Assembly: GCA_023416965.1 (NCBI GenBank)
Contig: JAEZGJ010000290.1
Coordinates: forward strand, 1-16,860
Length of the DNA stretch: 16,860 bases
DNA from: Pseudomonadota bacterium
GTDB taxonomy: Bacteria; Pseudomonadota; Alphaproteobacteria; Rhizobiales; Phreatobacteraceae
Reading direction: 5' to 3'
Shown here piece by piece: positions 7,151 to 15,246 of this stretch. Position numbers and translations under genes: made by a program. The first letter of the stretch is position 1; every line of letters starts with the position of its first letter. The notes beneath the pieces are model-generated. The model made no database searches. It was given only the letters and a program-made list of their open reading frames with translations, and was not told where the DNA came from.

Positions 7151-7205
7151 GGTCCGGTCCCCATAATGGTCGGACCGGCCCGAAGAGGCCGGTTCCCCAA
7201 CCATT
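7151..7205 (+). other. overlapping hairpins between the SDR and antiporter genes
   Basis: ACCGGCC (7174-7180) pairs with GGCCGGT (7187-7193) around CGAAGA, and outer arms AATGGT (7165-7170) and ACCATT (7200-7205) extend the same structure. A competing stem GGTCCG (7151-7156) with CGGACC (7171-7176) shares bases with it. There is no T-run, so this is not a standard terminator. It may weaken read-through from the SDR gene or act as a leader structure for the antiporter. Confidence 0.35.
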
Positions 7206-7226
7206 GTGCCGAGGATGAAGGCCCCC

Positions 7227-9101
7227 ATGCCGCATGATACCCCGTTGATCGCCACCATCGTTGCCGGTCTGGGGCTCGCCTTCATCTTCGGGGTCATCGC
7301 CAATCGCCTGAAACTGCCGACGCTCGTCGGCTACCTCCTCGCCGGCATCCTCATCGGGCCGCACACGCCCGGCTTCATCGCCGACCAGAAGCTCGGCACG
7401 GAACTGGCCGAGATGGGCGTCATCCTGCTCATGTTCGGCGTCGGCCTGCACTTCTCGCTCAAGGACCTCCTCTCCGTCCGCGCCATCGCCCTGCCGGGCG
7501 CGGTGGTCCAGATCGGCACCGCCACCGCCATGGGCATGGCGCTCGCCTGGGCCCTCGGCTGGCCCGTGGGCGCCGGAATCGTCTTCGGCCTCGCCCTCTC
7601 CGTCGCCTCCACCGTCGTTCTCCTCCGCGCCCTGCAGGAGCGCCGCATTATCGAGACCGAGCGCGGCCGGATCGCCGTCGGCTGGCTCATCGTCGAGGAC
7701 ATCGCCATGATCCTGGCGCTGGTCCTCCTGCCGGCCCTGGCCGGAATCCTCGGCGGCGAGAATTCGACCAGCGCGGCCAGCGACCCCTTGGTCGAATGGC
7801 TGGGCCTCGGCATCGGCGGCGTCATCCTGGTGACGCTGCTCAAGGTCGTCGGCTTCGTCGCGGTGATGATGGGCCTCGGCCGCAAGGTCATCCCCTGGCT
7901 CCTGCACTATGTCGCCCATACGGGATCGCGCGAGCTCTTCCGCCTCGCCGTGCTCGCCATCGCGCTGGGGGTCGCCTTCGGCGCGGCCAAGCTCTTCGGC
8001 GTCTCCTTCGCCCTCGGCGCCTTCTTCGCCGGCATGATCATGAGCGAATCCGAGCTCAGCCACCGCGCCGCCGAGGAATCCCTGCCGCTCCGCGACGCCT
8101 TCTCGGTGCTGTTCTTCGTCTCCGTCGGCATGCTGTTCAATCCTTGGACGCTGCTGACGGCGGCCGGGCCGATCCTCGCGACCCTCTTCATCATCATCAT
8201 CGGCAAGTCGCTCGCGGCATTCCTCATCGTCGTCGCCTTCCGCTATCCGGCCAGCACTGCCCTGACGATCTCTGCCTCCCTCGCCCAGATCGGCGAGTTC
8301 TCCTTCATCCTCGCCGAACTCGGGGTGGGCCTGAAGCTGCTGCCGCAGGAGGGACGCGACCTGATCCTGGCCGGCGCCATCCTCTCCATCATGCTCAACC
8401 CTGCCGTCTTCGCCGCGGCCGGGTGGCTCAAGCGCCGGCTCGACCAGGGCGCGCCGGCCACGCCGCCCTCGGCAGCCTCCCCGGCCGCCGATGCCGGTTC
8501 CGATCCCGCTCCGGCCCCGGTCGCCCCGGCCGCCGACAGCGACGAGCTCCCGCAGAGCACCACCCTCACCGGCCACACGGTCCTCGTCGGCTACGGACGG
8601 GTCGGCAGCCTCGTCGGCGAAGGCCTGCGCGCCAGGGGCATGCCTTACATCGTCATCGAGGATGCGACTCGGCCCCAGGCGCGCCTGCGCGACGAGGGGG
8701 TGGAAACCATCGCCGGCAATGCCGTGCAGGGCGAGATCCTGGCCAGCGCCAATATTGCCGGCGCCCGCCGCCTCATCGTCGCCATTCCCAACGCCTTCGA
8801 GGCGGGCCAGATCGTCGAGACCGCCAAGGCGGCCAACCCGGCCCTGGTGATCATCGCGCGCGCCCATTCGGACGCGGAGGTCGAGCATCTCACTGGCCTC
8901 GGCGCGGGCACGGTGATCATGGGCGAGCAGGAGATCGCCCGGGGCATCATCGGCGAGATCACGCGGGCGGCCGGCGCCTCTCCGGCCGCGACGGCAGGAA
9001 CGTCGGCAGCGACCGCCGCACACGGCGACCTGCCCTTCGTGCCGCTGGACGAGCCCTCTCCTCCGGCACCTCCGCCGCCGCGCGACGGCGCGTCCTCATG
9101 A
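7227..9101 (+). CDS. ybaL: YbaL-type monovalent cation:proton antiporter, CPA2 family, with RCK_N domain (624 aa)
   Basis: An inner-membrane Kef-type K+ (or Na+)/H+ antiporter of the CPA2 family. Residues 6-405 form the 12-13 segment Na_H_Exchanger domain, with LPTLVGYLLAGILIGPHTPG (30-49), LAEMGVILLMFGVGLHFSL (60-78), the conserved acidic WLIVED (153-158), SFALGAFFAGM (260-270) and SLAQIGEFSFILAELG (351-366). These follow E. coli YbaL, as I recall it, nearly block by block. A Pro/Ala linker (about 405-445) joins to a cytosolic TrkA-N/RCK domain with the nucleotide loop GYGRVG (455-460), which usually binds NAD(H) or AMP and gates transport. A low-complexity Ala/Pro tail (584-624) goes beyond the usual end. 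ATG 7227 is chosen because YbaL proteins start at this point (M-x-H-x-TPLI) and GAAGG lies five bases before it; GTG 7206 and ATG 7215 are in-frame alternatives. No KefF/KefG-like partner gene is adjacent. Confidence 0.93.
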   Translation: MPHDTPLIATIVAGLGLAFIFGVIANRLKLPTLVGYLLAGILIGPHTPGFIADQKLGTELAEMGVILLMFGVGLHFSLKDLLSVRAIALPGAVVQIGTATAMGMALAWALGWPVGAGIVFGLALSVASTVVLLRALQERRIIETERGRIAVGWLIVEDIAMILALVLLPALAGILGGENSTSAASDPLVEWLGLGIGGVILVTLLKVVGFVAVMMGLGRKVIPWLLHYVAHTGSRELFRLAVLAIALGVAFGAAKLFGVSFALGAFFAGMIMSESELSHRAAEESLPLRDAFSVLFFVSVGMLFNPWTLLTAAGPILATLFIIIIGKSLAAFLIVVAFRYPASTALTISASLAQIGEFSFILAELGVGLKLLPQEGRDLILAGAILSIMLNPAVFAAAGWLKRRLDQGAPATPPSAASPAADAGSDPAPAPVAPAADSDELPQSTTLTGHTVLVGYGRVGSLVGEGLRARGMPYIVIEDATRPQARLRDEGVETIAGNAVQGEILASANIAGARRLIVAIPNAFEAGQIVETAKAANPALVIIARAHSDAEVEHLTGLGAGTVIMGEQEIARGIIGEITRAAGASPAATAGTSAATAAHGDLPFVPLDEPSPPAPPPPRDGASS

Positions 9102-9111
9102 GCGTGTGATC

Positions 9112-9142
9112 AAAGAAAAAGGCCGGGCACGAGCCCGGCCTT
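9112..9142 (-). terminator. rho-independent terminator of the binding-protein gene
   Basis: Perfect 10-bp stem AAGGCCGGGC (9119-9128) with GCCCGGCCTT (9133-9142), four-base loop. Read on the minus strand it ends in TTTTTCTTTG, so it terminates the 9163-10740 gene. It may also slow read-through from the antiporter on the plus strand, where no T-run follows. Confidence 0.85.
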
Positions 9143-9162
9143 CCGCGATCGAGGGCAGCGCC

Positions 9163-10740
9163 TCAGGCGCGCTTGATGCTCCAGGGATAGGGCGCCGAGC
9201 CGTGCGGCATGCCGGTCAGCGTCTTGCGGTAGGCGGTGCGCAGGGTGAACTGGCCGAGCGGCACGGTCGCCACCTCCTCCAGCGCCAGGCGCCCGAGCTC
9301 CTTCGCCGCCTTCTGCTGGCCTGCCTCGTCGGGCGCGTAGAGCCATTCCTCCGTCAGCGCCTCGGCCTTCGGGCTGTCCCACCACCCGAACCAGCCGCGG
9401 GCGCCCTGGCCGCGCACCAGCAGCGAGGTGGCGGGCGTGCCCCAGCCCGGCGCCGGGCCGGTCGTGTGGAAGATGCTCCAGCCGCCCTTGTCCACCGGCT
9501 CCCGGCTGCCGCGGCGCTGGATCACCGTTCCCCAGTCGGTCTCGGCGAGTTCGACGTTCATGCCCACGCGCTTGAGGATGTCGGCGGTCACCTGCCCCAG
9601 CGGCCCGATATCCGGGAAGTCCGTCGGGTTGATGATCACCACCTTCTCGCCGGCATAGCCGGAAGCCTGCAGGGCCGCCTTGGCCTTCTCGATGGACTGC
9701 GGCATCAGGTCTTCCTGCTCGCCGCTGTAATAGGGCGTGCCCTTTGGCCAGAGGCTGCGGCAGACTTGCCAGGCGGAGGTGTCGTCGCCCTGGGTGGCGC
9801 GCATGTAGTCTTCCTGGATCGCCGCCATGCGGACGGCGGCGCGCACCTTCGGGTTGCTGAAGGGCGCCTGCAGGTGGTTGAGCCGCATGATGGCGACGCG
9901 GCCGGACGGGTCGGTCACCTCGCGGGTGATGTCGCGCGAGCGCGCCAGCAGCGGCTGCAGGTCAGCGGGCGGGCGCTCCCACCAGTCCATCTCGCCGCGG
10001 ATGATCGCATTGGCGGCCGTCGAGGGGTCCGGCAGGATGTGCCATTCGATGCGCGGGAAATGGGCGATCTTCGCCCCGGCGCCGCGGCTCGGTGCCTCCT
10101 GGCGCGGGACGTAGCCGTCGAACTTCTCGTAGACGACGCGGCTGCCGGAATTGTACTCGGCGGCGATGAAGCGATAGGGGCCAGAGCCGACCATCTCGGT
10201 CACCTGCTTGGTGGCCTCGGTCTTGGCGTGGCGTTCCGGCATGATGAAGGCCGGCGTGTCCGGCTTGCCCAGCGCGTCGAGCAGCAGCGGGAAAGGACGC
10301 TTCAGCTTGATGTCGAAGGTGCGGTCGTCCACCACCTGCGTGCTGTCGATCACCTTGCCAACGAGCTGGCCGAAGGAATCGCGCTGCGTCCAGCGCATGA
10401 TCGAGGCGATGCAGTCCTGCGAGCGGACGGCCTCGCCGTCGTGGAATTTCAGCCCGGGACGCAGCTTGATGCGCCAGCGCAGGCCGTTGTCGAGAACCTC
10501 GTGGCCCTCGGCCATCTGCGGCTGCGCCTTGAACGCCATGTCGGCCGCATAGAGCGTGTCGTAGACGTAGTAGCCGTGGTTGTTGGTCACCGTGGCCGTC
10601 GTCCAGATCGGGTCCAGCGACGACAGGTTCGCCTGCGGGATGAAGCGCATGGTCGATGCGCGCCAGTCCTGCGCCAGGGCCGGCGCCGCGACCAGCGTGG
10701 CCGCCGCGCCCTTCATGAGCGTGCGTCTGTCGAACATCAT
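9163..10740 (-). CDS. ABC transporter substrate-binding protein, dipeptide/oligopeptide (SBP_bac_5) family, 525 aa
   Basis: A periplasmic receptor that delivers peptides or related solutes to an ABC importer. The N-terminus MMFDRRTLMKGAAATLVAAP followed by ALAQ is a signal peptide with a twin-arginine-like motif (Arg5-Arg6, hydrophobic Leu8, Lys10), so export by Tat is possible. The family-5 binding-protein signature is clear: LDPIWTTATVTNNHGYYVYD, then LRWRIKLRPGLKFHDGEAVR at about 87-106, then the SGPYRF and WERPP segments and the C-terminal lobe. The length matches DppA/OppA relatives. GGGGG six bases before the ATG serves as the ribosome binding site; the ATG immediately after is an alternative. 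It lies 92 bp downstream of the amidase in the same direction, probably in one transcript, and ends at a strong terminator. No permease or ATPase genes are adjacent, so the translocator must be elsewhere. The ligand is probably a peptide or amide, by context only. Confidence 0.93.
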   Translation of the reverse strand: MMFDRRTLMKGAAATLVAAPALAQDWRASTMRFIPQANLSSLDPIWTTATVTNNHGYYVYDTLYAADMAFKAQPQMAEGHEVLDNGLRWRIKLRPGLKFHDGEAVRSQDCIASIMRWTQRDSFGQLVGKVIDSTQVVDDRTFDIKLKRPFPLLLDALGKPDTPAFIMPERHAKTEATKQVTEMVGSGPYRFIAAEYNSGSRVVYEKFDGYVPRQEAPSRGAGAKIAHFPRIEWHILPDPSTAANAIIRGEMDWWERPPADLQPLLARSRDITREVTDPSGRVAIMRLNHLQAPFSNPKVRAAVRMAAIQEDYMRATQGDDTSAWQVCRSLWPKGTPYYSGEQEDLMPQSIEKAKAALQASGYAGEKVVIINPTDFPDIGPLGQVTADILKRVGMNVELAETDWGTVIQRRGSREPVDKGGWSIFHTTGPAPGWGTPATSLLVRGQGARGWFGWWDSPKAEALTEEWLYAPDEAGQQKAAKELGRLALEEVATVPLGQFTLRTAYRKTLTGMPHGSAPYPWSIKRA

Positions 10741-10832
10741 TCAGATCCCCCTTGCCCGGCTCGCGCCGGCCTTCACTGCGACGACGGCATGGTTGCGCGC
10801 CCCGCTCCGTCTTGCAATCCGCGTGGCGGGCC

Positions 10833-12323
10833 TCAGTCGAAACCCATGAAGCCCGGCATGGCGCTGATGGGTGCCGCGGCCGTGAGCCTCGCGATGTCGG
10901 GAACCGGTCGCGCCGTGCGCGGGTCGCCGGCGAGTTCACGCTCCAGCGCCGCCGCCACCGCCAGCACCTTGGCGTCGCCGCCGCGCGGCCCGACGATCTG
11001 CAGGCCGAAGGGCATGCCGGCATGGTCGAGGCCGACGGGCAGCGAAATCGCGGGATAGCCGACCGTCGTCACCGCATAGGCATTGGCGAGCCAGTGGAAA
11101 TAGGTCCGCGTCGGCTTGCCGTCGATCTCGGCGGGATAGAGCTCCGCCCAGGGCCTGGGGCTCAGCGTCACCGCGGGCGACAGGATGACGTCGTAGCCCT
11201 CGAAGAAGCGGCCCCAGTTCTTGTAGAGCACGGTCTGCTGCTTGAGCGCCTTGGTCACGTCGAGCGCCGAATAGGTCAGCCCCTCCTCGACATTGGCCCG
11301 CACGTTTGGACCGACGAGCTCCGGCGTGTCGCGCACCCGCTCGTACATGCCCGCCATGAAGGCGATGGAGCGCAGCACCTCGAAGACCTCGTCCGTGCCG
11401 CTGCAATCGGGCGTCGCCTCGTCTACGCCGGCGAAGAGATGGGCGAAGAGCCCGACCTTCTCGGCCAGCACGGCGCGGATGTGCTTTTCCGTCGGCGTGA
11501 AGCCGAAATCCGGCGTCACCGCCACCCGCAGCGAGGCGAGGTCGATCTCGGCCGGAACGGCGAAATCCTCAGGGCGACGCACCGTCTTGCCGTGGATGGT
11601 GGTCGCCAGCGGGTCACTGGGATCGTCCGAGACCATGGTGGAGAGGAGCAGGCAGAGATCCGGCACGGTGCGCGCCATCGGCCCGAGCACGCTCAGCGGG
11701 TTCCAGCCGAGCGGCCGCTTGTCGCTCGGCACCAGGCCCGGCGACGGCCGGAAGCCGACGATGCCGTTGAACGCGGCCGGATTCCGGAGGGAGCCGCCTG
11801 TATCGGAGCCGGTGGCGATCGGCACCATGCCGCAGGCGAGTGCCACGCCGGAGCCGCCGGAAGAGCCCGCCGCCGACTTCGTGGGATCGAAGGGATTGCC
11901 CGTCGCGCCATAGACGGCGTTGCGGGTATTGGCGCCCGCGCCCCATTCCGGCGTGTTGGTCTTGCCGGCGATGATGGCGCCGGCCTCGCGCACCGAGCGG
12001 ACGATGAGCTGGTCCTCCTCCGGCACGAAATCCTTGAAGATGACGCTGCCGTAGGTCGTCCTGAGGCCGGCCGTGTTCTCGAGGTCCTTCACACCCACGG
12101 GAAGGCCGTGAAGAGGTCCGAGCGGCTCGCCCCGGGCCACGACGGCGTCGGCCTCCTTGGCTGCCGCGCGGGCCGCCGCGTCGTCGCGCGCCACCATGCA
12201 GTTCACCGCCGGGTCGACCGCGTCCATGCGCGACAGGCAGCTCTCCAGCAGCTCGGAGGCCGAGAGCTTCTTCGCGCCGATCAGGCGGCGGGCCTCGACG
12301 GCGGTGAGGTCGCAGGGGTTCAT
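10833..12323 (-). CDS. amidase, amidase-signature family (496 aa)
   Basis: Hydrolyses a carboxylic amide to acid and ammonia (or amine) with a Ser-cisSer-Lys triad in the cytosol. Visible: Lys79 in GLPVGVKD, cis-Ser154 in AGSSGGSG, nucleophile Ser178 in TGSDTGGSLR, with the usual 24-residue Ser-Ser gap, and the typical NGIVGFRPSPG that follows. The C-terminus contains SPAVTLSP and the FGLQIVGPRGGD block common in this family. The frame is open to 12425, but ATG 12323 fits where amidases begin (a DLTA-type opening, then LSASELLESCL). No good Shine-Dalgarno precedes it; ATG 12365 is a weaker alternative. It is the first gene of a likely two-gene transcript with the binding protein and divergent from the M20D hydrolase across 207 bp. 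The substrate cannot be read; aryl-amide, acyl-amide or a GatA-like side activity are possible. Confidence 0.93.
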   Translation of the reverse strand: MNPCDLTAVEARRLIGAKKLSASELLESCLSRMDAVDPAVNCMVARDDAAARAAAKEADAVVARGEPLGPLHGLPVGVKDLENTAGLRTTYGSVIFKDFVPEEDQLIVRSVREAGAIIAGKTNTPEWGAGANTRNAVYGATGNPFDPTKSAAGSSGGSGVALACGMVPIATGSDTGGSLRNPAAFNGIVGFRPSPGLVPSDKRPLGWNPLSVLGPMARTVPDLCLLLSTMVSDDPSDPLATTIHGKTVRRPEDFAVPAEIDLASLRVAVTPDFGFTPTEKHIRAVLAEKVGLFAHLFAGVDEATPDCSGTDEVFEVLRSIAFMAGMYERVRDTPELVGPNVRANVEEGLTYSALDVTKALKQQTVLYKNWGRFFEGYDVILSPAVTLSPRPWAELYPAEIDGKPTRTYFHWLANAYAVTTVGYPAISLPVGLDHAGMPFGLQIVGPRGGDAKVLAVAAALERELAGDPRTARPVPDIARLTAAAPISAMPGFMGFD

Positions 12324-12530
12324 GGCAGGCTGCACTCGAACTTGAGGAGGATCGGGGTACGTCATCCTGGGACAGCGGCGGCCGCCGTGGCAACCGCGCC
12401 GGAGCCAGGCATGGCAGCCGCGCATGGCTCGTCACGCTCGCCCGCACGCCTTGCATGGCGGCTTCGGCGGACGGCGGCTATGGTCGCTCTCCCCGGCCCC
12501 GCGCCGACCCTCCGCACCAGCAGGCCCGCC

Positions 12531-13691
12531 ATGCCGATCCCCGAGAAGATTTCTGCCCTCGCCCCCGAAATGACCGCCTGGCGGCATGATTTCCACGCCC
12601 ATCCCGAGATCGGCTTCGAGGAGCGGCGGACCTCCGAGATCGTGGCCAAGGCGCTGGAAGGCTGGGGCTACGAGGTGCACCGCAATGTCGGCAAGACCGG
12701 TGTCGTCGGCCGCCTGAAGGTCGGCACCTCCTCCCGCTCCGTGGGCCTGCGCTGCGACATGGACGCCCTGCCCATGCAGGAGACGACCCAGCTCGCCTAT
12801 CGCTCGAAATACGAGAACCGCATGCATGCCTGCGGCCATGACGGCCACACGGCCAGCATGCTCGGGGCCGCCAAATACCTCGCCGAGACGAAGAATTTCG
12901 ACGGCACCGTGACACTGATCTTCCAGCCGGCCGAGGAAGGCGTCGGCGGCGCCCGCGCCATGCTCGCCGATGGCCTGTTCGACCGCTTCCCCTGCGATGC
13001 CGTCTTCGGCTTCCACAACGCGCCGAAGCTCGACGTCGGCAAGTTCGCCATCCGCCCCGGCTACATGATGGCCGGCGGTGCCTTCTTCGACATCAAGGTC
13101 CAGGGCCGCGGCTCCCACGGCGCCCATCCCGAACATTCCATCGACCCGGTGCTGACCGCCTGCCAGATCGTCACGGCGCTGCAGTCCATCGTCGCCCGCA
13201 ATATCGGCGCGGTGGACCAGGGGGTTATTTCGGTCACCCGGATCGAGGGCGGCGACGCCTACAATGTGGTCCCCGACACCGCCTTCATCCGCGGCACGGC
13301 GCGCTTCTTCAAGCCGGAGATCGGCAAGCTGCTCGAGGAGAACATGAAGCGCATGGCCAAGGGGGTCGCGGCAGGCTTCGGCGCGACCGCCGAAGTCGAC
13401 TGGCGGCTCATCTTCGCACCGCTCTACAACACGCCGGACCACGCGGCCTTCGCCGCGGACGTCGCGGCCGAACTGGTCGGCGAGGAGCAGGTCAACCGCG
13501 ATGGCGGGCTGAAGATGGGCTCGGAGGACTTCTCCTTCATGCTGGAGAAGGTGCCGGGCGCCTATATCAACATCGGCAACGGCGATTCCGCCCAGGTCCA
13601 CAACCCCGCCTACGACTTCAACGACGGGCTCCTGCCCTATGCCGCCGCCTTCTACGCGCGGGTCGTCGAGAAGAAGCTCGCAGCCGCCTAA
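12531..13691 (+). CDS. M20D-family amidohydrolase, hippurate hydrolase/aminoacylase-like (386 aa)
   Basis: A zinc- or manganese-dependent hydrolase that removes acyl groups from N-acyl amino acids (hippurate hydrolase, aminoacylase and IAA-amino-acid hydrolase types). Domain order is that of M20D: RHDFHAHPEIGFEE (18-31), RCDMDALPM (74-82), metal site ACGHDGHT with Cys101, His103 and His106, the Glu pair in QPAEEG (132-137, E135/E136), His162 in GFHN, the dimerisation lid starting near GSHGAHPEHSIDP, and the C-terminal MGSEDFSFML and VHNPAYDFND blocks. The length is standard. ATG 12531 is preferred because it starts right before the domain; the frame runs far upstream antisense to the amidase, and ATG 12480 is an alternative. 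It is divergent from the amidase, so the two may share control. A hairpin follows the stop. The exact acyl substrate is unknown. Confidence 0.94.
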   Translation: MPIPEKISALAPEMTAWRHDFHAHPEIGFEERRTSEIVAKALEGWGYEVHRNVGKTGVVGRLKVGTSSRSVGLRCDMDALPMQETTQLAYRSKYENRMHACGHDGHTASMLGAAKYLAETKNFDGTVTLIFQPAEEGVGGARAMLADGLFDRFPCDAVFGFHNAPKLDVGKFAIRPGYMMAGGAFFDIKVQGRGSHGAHPEHSIDPVLTACQIVTALQSIVARNIGAVDQGVISVTRIEGGDAYNVVPDTAFIRGTARFFKPEIGKLLEENMKRMAKGVAAGFGATAEVDWRLIFAPLYNTPDHAAFAADVAAELVGEEQVNRDGGLKMGSEDFSFMLEKVPGAYINIGNGDSAQVHNPAYDFNDGLLPYAAAFYARVVEKKLAAA

Positions 13692-13701
13692 TCGCCGCTC
13701 C

Positions 13702-13730
13702 GGCGCCGCTTCACCATCAGGAGCGGCGCC
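13702..13730 (+). terminator. hairpin downstream of the M20D gene, possible weak terminator
   Basis: A 9-bp perfect stem, GGCGCCGCT (13702-13710) with AGCGGCGCC (13722-13730), 11-base loop, starts 10 bases after the stop. It is followed by GCTTGG and not a T-run, so termination would be weak or Rho-assisted. Confidence 0.35.
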
Positions 13731-13792
13731 GCTTGGCCGCGGCCCGGCCGCCATGCCACAGTCCGCCCCACAGGAACGACGAGGGGTGAACC

Positions 13793-15157
13793 ATGGATGA
13801 CTGGCTGAGGGCCGCGCTCGACTACGTGCCGCGCTGGATCGATTTTCAGGTCCAGCATGTCGACCAGCCCGGCTGTTCGATCGCCGTCGCCCACACGGGC
13901 GAGATCGTGCTGGAAGAGGCCTTCGGCACCGCCAGCCTCTCCACCGGCGAGGCGCTCACCCCCCGCCACCGCTTCCGCGTCGCCTCCCATTCGAAAACCT
14001 TCACCGCGGCCGGCATCCTCAAGCTGAAGGACCGCGGCCTGCTGCGCCTCGACGACGCGGCCGGCACATTCGTCCAGGGTCTGCACGAGGAGGCCGCCGC
14101 CGCCACCGTCCAGCAGCTCCTCTCCCACAGCGCCGGCTATGTCCGCGACGGCGCCGATGCCGGCTATTTCGGCGACCTCAGGCCCTTCCTCACGGCGGCG
14201 CAGCTGCGCGAGGAACTGGCCCTGCCCCCGCCCCTGCCCGCCGGCCAGCGCTTCAAATATTCCAACCACGGCTACGGCATCCTCGGCCTCATTATCGAGG
14301 CGGTCACCGGCGAGCACTACCGCGACTGGATCATGCGCGAGATCGTCGGCCCCGCCGGGCTTTCAGAGACCTGTGCCGATATCGGCCTGATGAGCGGGGC
14401 GCTCGCGAGCGGCCATTCCACCCGCCTGCCCTTCGGCAAGCGCCTGGTCATTCCCGGCGATGCGCCGACCGCCGACCTCGCCTCGGCCACCGGCTTCGTC
14501 TCGACCGCCGCCGACCTGGCGCGGTTCTTCTCGCAGCTGTCGCCGTCATCCCCCGCGACCCTGCTCTCGGCCGCCGCCCGCCGCGACATGACCCGCCGCC
14601 ACTGGCGGGACAACGAGTCCAGCCTCGAGCGCTACTACGGCCTCGGCACCATCTCGGGATCCGTCGCGGGCTGGGACTGGTTCGGCCATTCGGGCTCCTT
14701 CGCCGGCACCCTGTCCCGCACGGCGGTCTTCCCTGCCCAGGACCTCGCCGTCTCGGTGCTCACCAACGCCATCGACGGCCCGGCGCAGCTCTGGGTCGAC
14801 GGCATCGCCCATATCCTCAGGGCCTTCGAGAAGAACGGCCCGCCGACCGCGGAGGTCGCCGACTGGGCCGGCCGCTGGTGGACGCTCTGGGGCGCGGTCG
14901 ACCTCGTGCCGGTGGGCAACAAGGTGCTCGCCTGCCCGCCCGTGCTGAACCCGCCGCTCTCCGAGGTGAGCGAGATCACCGTGACCGGGCTGGACGCCGG
15001 CCTCATCACCCGCGCCCCCGGCTTCAACCAGGCCGGCGAGGCTGCGACCCGCATGCGCGACGCCGAGGGCGGGATCTCGCAAATCTGGCTCGGCGGCGTG
15101 CGCCTGGTGGGCGAATTCGCCTTCGCCGAGGAAGCGGCGGGCCGCTACGGCTCCTGA
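13793..15157 (+). CDS. serine hydrolase, class C beta-lactamase / penicillin-binding-protein fold (454 aa)
   Basis: A member of the beta-lactamase-related (AmpC/EstB/D-aminopeptidase) group. The three active-site motifs are present: SxxK as Ser65-His-Ser-Lys68 in VASHSKTF, YxN as Tyr156-Ser-Asn158 in KYSNHGYG, and HSG (299-301) in WFGHSGSF in place of KTG, as is common in the esterase and peptidase branches. No signal peptide is seen, which argues against a true periplasmic beta-lactamase and for a cytosolic esterase, amidase or peptidase. The catalytic domain ends near residue 355. The last 100 residues (from ADWAGRWWTLWGAVDLVPVG) form a small beta-rich domain of the kind found after this fold. 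GAGGGG lies six to seven bases before the ATG. It follows the M20D gene by about 100 bp, on the same strand, so the two may be co-expressed. Confidence 0.9.
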   Translation: MDDWLRAALDYVPRWIDFQVQHVDQPGCSIAVAHTGEIVLEEAFGTASLSTGEALTPRHRFRVASHSKTFTAAGILKLKDRGLLRLDDAAGTFVQGLHEEAAAATVQQLLSHSAGYVRDGADAGYFGDLRPFLTAAQLREELALPPPLPAGQRFKYSNHGYGILGLIIEAVTGEHYRDWIMREIVGPAGLSETCADIGLMSGALASGHSTRLPFGKRLVIPGDAPTADLASATGFVSTAADLARFFSQLSPSSPATLLSAAARRDMTRRHWRDNESSLERYYGLGTISGSVAGWDWFGHSGSFAGTLSRTAVFPAQDLAVSVLTNAIDGPAQLWVDGIAHILRAFEKNGPPTAEVADWAGRWWTLWGAVDLVPVGNKVLACPPVLNPPLSEVSEITVTGLDAGLITRAPGFNQAGEAATRMRDAEGGISQIWLGGVRLVGEFAFAEEAAGRYGS

Positions 15158-15173
15158 AAACGCACGAGAAGAT

Positions 15174-15216
15174 GCCCGACCCTTCCCGGCACGGGGATCG
15201 CCGGGGAGGATCGGGC
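15174..15216. terminator. long imperfect hairpin between convergent genes
   Basis: A 17-bp stem (15174-15190 with 15200-15216) has one C-A mismatch and one G-T pair and a nine-base loop. It sits 16 bases after the serine-hydrolase stop and 31 bases beyond the GST stop. There is no T-run on either strand, so intrinsic termination is uncertain; a bidirectional Rho-assisted or mRNA-protecting role is plausible. Confidence 0.4.
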
Positions 15217-15246
15217 GCGAGGCCAATCCCTGGCCTCTGGACCTCG

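Noticed and set aside
7107..9023. 638-codon minus-strand frame over the antiporter
   Set aside because: It is a low-complexity Gly/Asp/Glu/Arg product created by codon bias of the real gene; no motifs are seen.
9106..11058. 650-codon plus-strand frame over the binding-protein and amidase genes
   Set aside because: It crosses two genuine genes on the other strand and a strong terminator, and has no recognisable domain.
12376..12387. 12-bp perfect palindrome CGGCGGCCGCCG between the amidase and M20D genes
   Set aside because: In DNA this GC-rich such palindromes arise by chance, and no second copy or promoter context supports an operator.
12432..13754. 440-codon minus-strand frame over the M20D gene
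   Set aside because: Antisense shadow; the plus strand has every metal-site motif.
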